Assembly (NCBI GenBank): GCA_944328845.1
Contig: CALVHV010000008.1
Span: 1-37,966 of the forward strand
DNA from: an uncultured Clostridia bacterium
GTDB taxonomy: Bacteria; Bacillota; Clostridia; Christensenellales; Borkfalkiaceae
Reading direction: 5' to 3'
DNA: 37,966 nucleotides
Position 1 is the first letter of the stretch; each line of letters begins with the position of its first letter. Below are positions 32,130 to 37,966 of this stretch, one piece after another. A model generated the notes under the pieces. The model was not told where the DNA came from. It saw only the letters and a program-made list of their open reading frames with translations, and searched no databases. A program made the position numbers and the translations under genes.

Positions 32130-34112
32130 TCATTTGATCTTCCGACGGTCGTTGAACTTGTTCCAGACGTTTTCGAACCAATCGTCCGCGCCCGGTATAG
32201 GTCTGACGTCCCTGTGCCATACCTTCCATTCCCCGTCTTTGCAGGAAACACAAAGTTTTTTGCCCCTGTAAGAAGCATCTTCTGGCACGGGCGCCTCGCC
32301 CCTTTCGGACATTATACCGCTTTTTCCGCTTTTGTCAAGACCTCGCTTTGTTCCCTCGCCCCTTTTCTCGTCCAGGACCAGACAGCTCCCCCGCGTACCC
32401 GCCGTCTGCGCGCTCGCGATCATGGAGCGGATGACGGCCGCCTGCGTGAGAAGGATATCGTAATTTTTCAAAAGCTGCACCGCCTCGGCATCGCTCGCCG
32501 CGCGCGTCTCTTCGGCAAAGCAGGCGAGCTCGCGGTCCGTTTGCGCCAGGGCGTCCCGAAGATCGGGCACCTTACGCAGATAGGCGCAGGCGCGGCTCAT
32601 CCGTCCCTGCATCTCTTCCCGACGCCGCACGACGTTGCTCTCTTTTCCCCTGCAGGAAGAGAGCATCGCTGCGAGCGACTCTGCGCTCTCCATACAAAGC
32701 TCCCGCGCGCGGGGAGAAAGCGAGCGCGCGCGGGGAGAAAGCGAGCGCGCGGGGCCGTAAACGATGTGCTCCGCCGCGCGCAGGCTGCCCGCCTGCGTGG
32801 AATTGAGCGCCGCCCCGCCGGGGCGATAGACCCCGAAGGTCCCGGCGGCCTCTCCCGCCACGTACAGTCCCTGCACCGAACTCTGCCAGTTTGCGTCCAC
32901 CTCCACGCCGCCGTTGTTGTGCTGGGCGCAGACGCTCACTTCCAGATATTCCTTTTTCAGGTCGATTCCGTGCGCCGCATACAGCGCGATCGCTTTCGGG
33001 TTCATTTTTTCCAGCCGCGCGATGGGCGTGGCGAGCAGCGCTCCCGATTTTTCCAGATAGGAATACGCTTCCTGCGGGAGACGGGAAAAGGTCTGAGGAC
33101 AAATCCCCTTCGGATCGTGCATAAAATCCATAAACACCCTGTTCCCCTTCTCGCAGATCTCCCTGTACACGAGGAGATCGACGGCGGAAGAACCGTTGAC
33201 CTTAAAGCCGTCGAACGGCCATTGGTATCCCTTTAAAAAGACGTTGTACGCCGCGAGGAAGGGATCGGCATAATATTCATTCAGAAAATCGTGCTCCTTC
33301 CCCTCTCTGTCCACCGATACGTAGCGGGGCAGCACCTGCTGATACGTTCCCGAAACATTCCAGCGGAATTTTACGGACGCAAGCCCGTACTGCCATTCCT
33401 GCAGTTCGCAGCAGACCGCCCCCGCGCCGAGCGCGAGGCCCGTACTGCCCGTATGGCAGGGAGGATAGACGGAATCCCTGTAAATGCCCGCAGGGCCGCC
33501 CGTCGCAAGGATCACGTTGCGGCACTCGACGACGGTGATGCCGAAATTTCCGTCCGAGAGATTTGCCGTATCGAGCGCGACTGCGCCGCAGATACTCTCC
33601 CCGTCCGTGACCAGGCGCGCCACGTAAAAGCCGTCGTAAATGCGCACGCCCTTTTCGAGCACCCGCCTTTCCAGCGCCTCGGTCATGAGTTTGGAAGTGA
33701 GCGGGCCCGTGGACGTCGCGCGCTGGCGCGGGTCGTGGTCCGTCTTGTACCCGACGTATTCGCCGTATTCGTTTGTGGGGAAAGGCACGCCGTAATTGAC
33801 GAGTTTCATAAAACAGCGGACGGACGCCGCCGCCTCACACAGGGCGGTATCCCCGTCCACACTGCCGCCGTCGAAAAGCGTCTTTGCCATTTCGCGCACC
33901 GAATCCCCCTCTTCTCCGCAGAGAGAGAGCTTATAATACGTCTGCTTGTCGCTGCCCGTATTGCGCGAAGTTCCCGTTTCCCGCCCTTCCGTCATCAGCG
34001 CGATGTCCCTTTCGCCCAGCTCCCACAGCCAGTCCGCCGCGTTGTACGCCGCACAGCCGCTGCCGACGATCAGAGTTCCCGTCCTGATGTGCCGTATCTC
34101 TGCCCGCGCCAT
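32130..34112 (-). CDS. FAD-dependent fumarate-reductase-like flavoprotein
   Basis: The 660-aa protein has an N-terminal FAD fold (GTLIVGSGCAAYNAADWL) and the succinate dehydrogenase/fumarate reductase layout: NVILATGGPAGIYRDS, CHTGSTGLALGAGA, AQHNNGGVEVDANW and QGLYVAGEAAGTFGVYRPGG. The usual HPTG and catalytic arginine blocks are changed, so the substrate is not fumarate or succinate. L-aspartate oxidase, AprA-like and enoate-type reductases are related. There is no iron-sulphur partner gene beside it. A tandem seven-residue repeat, SLSPRAR, occurs near 455-470. The gene ends with an unusual basic tail. It starts three bases after the SDR stop. Confidence 0.75.
   Translation of the reverse strand: MARAEIRHIRTGTLIVGSGCAAYNAADWLWELGERDIALMTEGRETGTSRNTGSDKQTYYKLSLCGEEGDSVREMAKTLFDGGSVDGDTALCEAAASVRCFMKLVNYGVPFPTNEYGEYVGYKTDHDPRQRATSTGPLTSKLMTEALERRVLEKGVRIYDGFYVARLVTDGESICGAVALDTANLSDGNFGITVVECRNVILATGGPAGIYRDSVYPPCHTGSTGLALGAGAVCCELQEWQYGLASVKFRWNVSGTYQQVLPRYVSVDREGKEHDFLNEYYADPFLAAYNVFLKGYQWPFDGFKVNGSSAVDLLVYREICEKGNRVFMDFMHDPKGICPQTFSRLPQEAYSYLEKSGALLATPIARLEKMNPKAIALYAAHGIDLKKEYLEVSVCAQHNNGGVEVDANWQSSVQGLYVAGEAAGTFGVYRPGGAALNSTQAGSLRAAEHIVYGPARSLSPRARSLSPRARELCMESAESLAAMLSSCRGKESNVVRRREEMQGRMSRACAYLRKVPDLRDALAQTDRELACFAEETRAASDAEAVQLLKNYDILLTQAAVIRSMIASAQTAGTRGSCLVLDEKRGEGTKRGLDKSGKSGIMSERGEAPVPEDASYRGKKLCVSCKDGEWKVWHRDVRPIPGADDWFENVWNKFNDRRKIK
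32711..32752. repeat. 21-bp tandem duplication inside the flavoprotein gene
   Basis: Two copies of a 21-base unit (32711-32731 and 32732-32752) match at 20 of 21 positions and add seven codons (SLSPRAR) without shifting the frame. It is a surface-loop type, arginine-rich insertion, likely produced by replication slippage. Confidence 0.8.
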
Positions 34113-34115
34113 CGT

Positions 34116-34880
34116 TTACAATCTCCTGATATGGAATCCGCCGTCCGCATTGAGCACCTGACCCGTGGAAAAATCCAGTTTCCCGCCCGCCAGGACGCTG
34201 ACACAGTTTGCCACGTCCGAAGGGAGCCCGAAACGGCGGATGGGCGTGACCCCCTCGGCGATCATCTTTTCATACTTGTCCCGCACCGTTGCCGTCATGT
34301 CCGTCCTGATGATGCCCGGACGGACTTCGAAGACGGGGATGCCGTATTCGGCGAGCCGATCGGCAAACAGCAGCGTGACCATGGAAATGCCTGCCTTGGA
34401 AATGCAGTATTCGCCCCTGTTGACGGAGGAAGTATAGGCGGACATAGACGAGATGTTGACGATGCGCGGATTGTAATCTTCCAGGCCCTTTTTTTGCAAT
34501 CCGAGCATGACGTTTGCCCCGCGCTGACACATGAAAAAGGTACCGCGCAGGTTGATGTTGAGCACACCGTCGAAATTTTCCTGCGTCGTTTCGAGGATGT
34601 CCATTCTTTGTTTCGGCGCGACGCCCGCATTGTTGACCAGAAGATCCAGCCTTTTATACTTGTCCGTGACCCTGTCGAACAGGGACTTTCTGTCCTCTTC
34701 CGAAGAGATGTCGCAGCGGAAATAGCTGCAATCCTCCGAAAATCCTTCCAGTTTTGCCCTTCCCTCTTCCTCGGGAAGGATGTCGCTCAGCACGACGCTG
34801 AATCCGTCTTTATACAGCGTCTTTGCCGTTTCATACCCGATCCCGCGCGCGGAACCTGTGACGATACAGACCTTTTTCAT
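34116..34880 (-). CDS. Short-chain dehydrogenase/reductase
   Basis: The 254-aa classical SDR has the TGSARGIG cofactor motif at 8-15, NNAGVAP, and the S145-Y158-K162 triad (NISSMSAYT, GEYCISKAG). D33 in VVLSD suggests NAD preference. It oxidises or reduces a hydroxyl or keto group. The ATG overlaps the OYE gene stop by four bases (ATGA, 34877-34880). Next to kdgK/eda a KduD-like role in making KDG is possible, but pairing with OYE and flavoprotein may also indicate another keto substrate. Confidence 0.88.
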   Translation of the reverse strand: MKKVCIVTGSARGIGYETAKTLYKDGFSVVLSDILPEEEGRAKLEGFSEDCSYFRCDISSEEDRKSLFDRVTDKYKRLDLLVNNAGVAPKQRMDILETTQENFDGVLNINLRGTFFMCQRGANVMLGLQKKGLEDYNPRIVNISSMSAYTSSVNRGEYCISKAGISMVTLLFADRLAEYGIPVFEVRPGIIRTDMTATVRDKYEKMIAEGVTPIRRFGLPSDVANCVSVLAGGKLDFSTGQVLNADGGFHIRRL

Positions 34881-36196
34881 CCTTTTTGCTCCTCTCCTTT
34901 TTCTATAGGTGCGTACACCTCTTTGTCGAACACGGGGCAGCCCGCCACTTTGCCCGAACGCATCATCGCCGAACAGCGGGAACAGGCGGCACAGCACTTG
35001 TTTTTATCGATCGTTCCGTACGCAAACAAATCGCGCACGAATTGCGGATAGGCAAACGTCATCCTCCCGAACCCGACGAAAGCGCATCCGCCTTCCGCGA
35101 CCATGCCCGCACCGTAATACGGGGAAAGGTCGCGCAGGCAGCTTGTTCCCGACAGGATGAGCCCCATGTCCGGGAATCGCTTTTGCAGGGCGGACGTGAT
35201 CGCCGCGATGCGTTCCGCCCCGACGAACGGATGTTCCGGATTTTTATACGGCCCCGCATAAAAGGGACGGTTGACGTGTGGGTTGACATACGGATTGCCG
35301 ACGGTGATGTTGACAAGACGGATGCCGAACTCCTCCCTCAGGGCGGAGATCACTTTCTCCGCTTCAGAAAGGTCGGGCTCCGTACCGTTCCCCTCGCGCA
35401 CGCCGAATCCGTACGGATACGCAAAGCCGTCGTAGACGTTGAGGCGCGTCGTGACGAAAAAGCGTTCGTTCTCGTACGCCTTGACGGCGCGGATGCAGTC
35501 GAAATACAGCCGCGTCCTGTTTTCGAAACTGCCGCCGTACCTTCCTTCCCGCCCGTATGCGGACAAAAATTCACTCAAAAGGTAGCGGTGGCAGCACTTG
35601 ACGTCGATGCCGTCGAACCCACATTCGCGCGCGAGGCGCGCCGTCTCCGCATACATGGCAGGCAGCGCCGCGCACTCCTCGTCCGAGAGGATACACTCCT
35701 CGGGCAGGGGCGACGTTCCTTCGAAGAGCGGGTTATGGCAGGCGACCAGCGGGGCGGGGACGCCTTCCGGCTTGCTGTACCTGCCCGAATGTGTTGCCTG
35801 CAGGATGACGAGAGGCTGAAAGCCGTTTTCCTGCAGACAGACCTGCCTGATCTCCTGCACGAGCGCGCGGAACTGCGGAAGGTTGGAAGGCGTGAGCATC
35901 AGCTGGCGCGGATTTGCCCTGCCCCGCTGCGTCACGGCGACTGCCTCCAGCCATATAATGCCTGCCCCCGCCTGTGCAAAGCGGCGGTAGCGCCGCCGCG
36001 TCAGCTCGCCGGGCGCGCCGTCCGCCGTGCCGTCGCAGCCCTCCATCGGCTGAAACACGATCCTGTTGTGACTGCGGATGCCGCCCGCCGTCCATTCCTC
36101 TTTCAGCACGGAAAGATCCGCCGACATGGGGATCGTCTGCGCGAACTGCGGATATTTTTGCCTGAATTGACCGATCTTTTTCTCTGCGCCGTCCAT
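34877..36196 (-). CDS. Old Yellow Enzyme-type reductase with [4Fe-4S] motif
   Basis: The 439-aa protein is an FMN TIM barrel of the NADH:flavin oxidoreductase family (NRIVFQPMEGCDG, ILQATHSGRYS, FDGIDVKCCHRYLLSEFLS, GREGRYGGSFENRTR). The C-terminus carries C401/C402, C405, C408 and C420, the iron-sulphur cluster pattern of 2,4-dienoyl-CoA reductases and bile-acid or flavonoid reductases. Those enzymes run to about 650 residues because of an FAD/NADPH domain; here the chain stops soon after the cluster, so electrons may come from a partner such as the flavoprotein two genes downstream. Reduces activated C=C bonds. Confidence 0.85.
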   Translation of the reverse strand: MDGAEKKIGQFRQKYPQFAQTIPMSADLSVLKEEWTAGGIRSHNRIVFQPMEGCDGTADGAPGELTRRRYRRFAQAGAGIIWLEAVAVTQRGRANPRQLMLTPSNLPQFRALVQEIRQVCLQENGFQPLVILQATHSGRYSKPEGVPAPLVACHNPLFEGTSPLPEECILSDEECAALPAMYAETARLARECGFDGIDVKCCHRYLLSEFLSAYGREGRYGGSFENRTRLYFDCIRAVKAYENERFFVTTRLNVYDGFAYPYGFGVREGNGTEPDLSEAEKVISALREEFGIRLVNITVGNPYVNPHVNRPFYAGPYKNPEHPFVGAERIAAITSALQKRFPDMGLILSGTSCLRDLSPYYGAGMVAEGGCAFVGFGRMTFAYPQFVRDLFAYGTIDKNKCCAACSRCSAMMRSGKVAGCPVFDKEVYAPIEKGEEQKG

Positions 36197-36233
36197 TCTT
36201 TTCTCCTTTGCTCCGTCCTACGGGCGGAACCGC

Positions 36234-37295
36234 TTATCTCTTTGCATATTTGCGATACATTTCATCGTAGTACAGGGCGTTTTCCACGGGCGTATTGGGC
36301 GGGATGTGGTTGCCCACCGCCAGGAAATATCCGGGGCAGTTCTTTCCGATGTCTATGCATCTCTTCACTTCCCGCTCGATGTCGTCCTTGCTGCCGCTGA
36401 GCAGGACGCGCGTGTCCGCATTGCCGACGATGACGTGCGTCTTGCCGTACTTTTCCGCCATGGAGCGCATATCCGTCGTCGGTTCCAGCACAAAACCCTG
36501 CATGCCGCATTTCGCCAGGTCATCGATGAACACGGAATAATCCCCGTCCGACGTGAACAGCACTTTTTTGCCGCAATCGCGCAGAAGCGTTGTCGCCTTT
36601 TTAAAGAGGGGGAAGACATACCTGCGATACCATTCCGGAGCCACGACGGGCCCGCTCGTCCAGCACAGATCGTCGTGGATCATGATCACGGGAGAATCGC
36701 AGACGGACAGAACTTCGAAATACTGCATGATAAATTTGCCGTAATCTTCCGCCACTTTTCCGAACCCGTCCGCATCTGTCCCTGCCGCGAGCAACAGCAT
36801 CTCCCAGCCGAACAGTTCGATAAGCCCGCTGAAACAGCTGATGTACGTGCCCGTCATACAGACGGTATCCGAATAATGTTCGCAGTTAAAGCGATAATCT
36901 TCGTTGATCTGCCGCAGCACGTCCGCCCTGTCGATCTTGCCGAATTTTTCGGTGGGACGGAAGGCAAGGACCTCTTCCGGATCGGAAAAAGGACAGCTGA
37001 CTTCCGCGGAGAAGTCCACGCCGCCCGCCGCATAGGAAGCGTGCCCCATCTTTGTGTAAAAGTCGCCGAAACAGTTGTGGCTGTGCGCCCAGATGTTCCA
37101 CATAAAGCCGTAATCCCACGCTTTGAGGAACGCATCGGACGCGCGCTGCTGCGTCTGCGCGTCGCTGTTCTGATCTACGTCGATGCCTGTCACCTTTCTG
37201 ACAAGGTCCCAATGAAAGTGCGCCGAATATTCCGTCCGCGGGATCCTTTCCGGCATTTCCAGATTGATCGCCGCCCACCCGTTTTCTTTTGACAT
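36234..37295 (-). CDS. Uroporphyrinogen decarboxylase-like (UroD) domain protein
   Basis: The 353-aa protein starts at the ATG 37293-37295 with GGAGG seven bases upstream, one base after the previous stop. It keeps the UroD barrel landmarks: IMIHDDLCWTSGPVVAPEWYRRYVFP, KVLFTSDGDYSVFIDDLAKCG, GFVLEPTTDM, VIVGNADTRVLLSG and a C-terminal GNHIPPNTPVENALYY. This belongs to the diverse UroD-like group, which includes methylcobamide methyltransferases, rather than haem-pathway HemE; no other haem gene is nearby. The MtaA-type zinc motif is not evident. Its neighbours suggest a role in carbon catabolism, such as methyl or carboxyl removal from a substrate. Confidence 0.82.
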   Translation of the reverse strand: MSKENGWAAINLEMPERIPRTEYSAHFHWDLVRKVTGIDVDQNSDAQTQQRASDAFLKAWDYGFMWNIWAHSHNCFGDFYTKMGHASYAAGGVDFSAEVSCPFSDPEEVLAFRPTEKFGKIDRADVLRQINEDYRFNCEHYSDTVCMTGTYISCFSGLIELFGWEMLLLAAGTDADGFGKVAEDYGKFIMQYFEVLSVCDSPVIMIHDDLCWTSGPVVAPEWYRRYVFPLFKKATTLLRDCGKKVLFTSDGDYSVFIDDLAKCGMQGFVLEPTTDMRSMAEKYGKTHVIVGNADTRVLLSGSKDDIEREVKRCIDIGKNCPGYFLAVGNHIPPNTPVENALYYDEMYRKYAKR

Positions 37296-37296
37296 G

Positions 37297-37966
37297 TCAT
37301 GCCTCCTTGTTTTGCGTTTCCGATATTTCCAACCAGCCGAACAGGGCGATCCCGCGCGGATAGAAATGCAGGTTGTTCCCCGAAAACGTTTCGAAAAACA
37401 TGTGCAGTTCCTCTGCGTTGCTCGTCGTCTGCCATTCCCAGTACTTTTCGAAATTGCGGCGCAGATCGATGCCGAAATGCTTTGCCGCAATGTCGCGCAG
37501 CATGTTCATGGAGATCCATCCGCACCGCGGAGAATTTCCCGCCAGGCCTTCCCTGACCGCGCCCGCCGCCTGCGGCAGATAACTCGTATGGCGGCAGCCG
37601 TACGTCTGCACCGTCGCCGCATATGCGCTGAGAATATCCGCCCGCGCCCGACGCGTGTCCAGTTTGCTCTCCTCGCCCGCGGAGACCGCCACGCCGCAGG
37701 TGTTTTCCGCATAGATGTGATAGGCGTCGCACCCCTCGATCTTCCCCGTCATCGGCTTTCCCGTCCAGCTGTCGGTCAGTCCGTCAAAGCGATCGTCCGC
37801 CGCAACGATAAAATGATCGCCTCGGAAACAATGTTCTTCCACGTAACCGAAGATCTTTTTCGAGAGGTAGGAAAACTCGTCCGCGTCCCTTCCGCTCAAC
37901 TTTAAAAGTTCCGCCCCGTACGCGAGCGCGTACGCCGCTTTGATGCCCAGATACGTCTGTTTCCTG
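37297..37966 (-). CDS. Partial protein, possible alpha/alpha-barrel glycosidase
   Basis: The frame remains open to the window edge at 37966, so only the last 222 or so residues are seen and the start lies outside. It ends at the TGA 37297-37299, one base before the UroD-like start. The segments AADDRFDGLTDSWTGKPM, CDAYHIYAENT, CGWISMNMLRDIAAKHFGID, YWEWQTTSNAEELHMFFETF and NLHFYPRGIALFGWLEI suggest a helical toroid of a glycoside hydrolase, with a C-terminus loosely like GH52-type xylosidases. I am not sure of the family. It belongs to the same operon as the genes downstream. Confidence 0.55.
   Translation of the reverse strand, partial: RKQTYLGIKAAYALAYGAELLKLSGRDADEFSYLSKKIFGYVEEHCFRGDHFIVAADDRFDGLTDSWTGKPMTGKIEGCDAYHIYAENTCGVAVSAGEESKLDTRRARADILSAYAATVQTYGCRHTSYLPQAAGAVREGLAGNSPRCGWISMNMLRDIAAKHFGIDLRRNFEKYWEWQTTSNAEELHMFFETFSGNNLHFYPRGIALFGWLEISETQNKEA

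Noticed and set aside
33291..35051. Plus-strand open frame of 586 codons
   Set aside because: It runs antisense across the flavoprotein and SDR genes, both of which have clear domain motifs; the frame is a product of the GC-rich third position.
36234..37295. Haem biosynthesis HemE
   Set aside because: No other haem gene is nearby and the sequence belongs to the divergent UroD-like group in a catabolic operon.

Overview
The window looks like part of a Clostridia-type Bacillota (Firmicutes) chromosome, probably a gut-associated fermenter. The evidence is Gram-positive lipoprotein signals, a membrane-anchored surface protein with InlB-type repeats, strong GGAGG ribosome binding sites, and sigma-A promoters with 17-18 bp spacers. 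No rRNA or tRNA gene is present, so I do not name a genus.

Left end (1 to about 2,100): one side of a small mobile element read right to left. A promoter is followed by a 47-codon gene, an HUH-type rolling-circle replication protein and the first 82 codons of a large serine recombinase that stops prematurely. Long inverted repeats between promoter and rep could be a replication origin.

Region A (2,432 to 21,310, minus strand): a 14-gene operon from one strong promoter. In transcription order it encodes a LmbE deacetylase, a Gfo/Idh/MocA oxidoreductase, a GH36 alpha-galactosidase, two sugar ABC permeases, a solute-binding lipoprotein, two related TIM-barrel proteins (one lipoprotein, one cytosolic), a repeat-containing surface protein, a metallophosphoesterase lipoprotein, a creatinase-like M24 protein, a sensory-rhodopsin-transducer-like protein, a creatininase-family amidohydrolase and a 701-aa protein with a probable TIM barrel. 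Several junctions overlap by 4-8 bases. A divergent AraC regulator sits at the promoter, and direct repeats 21 bp apart abut the operon's -35.

Region B (22,306 to 26,176): a second AraC regulator, paralogous to the first, diverges from a three-gene operon: a NagB-like sugar-phosphate isomerase/deaminase, a PfkB kinase and a class II aldolase. Regions A and B together read as import, hydrolysis, deacetylation, phosphorylation and aldol cleavage of a galactose- or amino-sugar-containing glycoside.

Region C (26,177 to 29,787): an insertion-prone stretch with several hairpins and terminators, one A+T-rich orphan gene, and a 609-aa membrane protein of unknown function with its own promoter.

Region D (29,788 to 37,966, minus strand): the downstream part of another operon that enters from beyond the right edge. 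It holds a partial protein, a UroD-like protein, an Old Yellow Enzyme-type reductase with an Fe-S motif, an SDR, a fumarate-reductase-like flavoprotein, an SGNH-like protein, KDPG aldolase and KDG kinase. The end is the 2-keto-3-deoxygluconate branch of the Entner-Doudoroff pathway; the upstream redox enzymes have no obvious textbook role and form the most intriguing module of the window.
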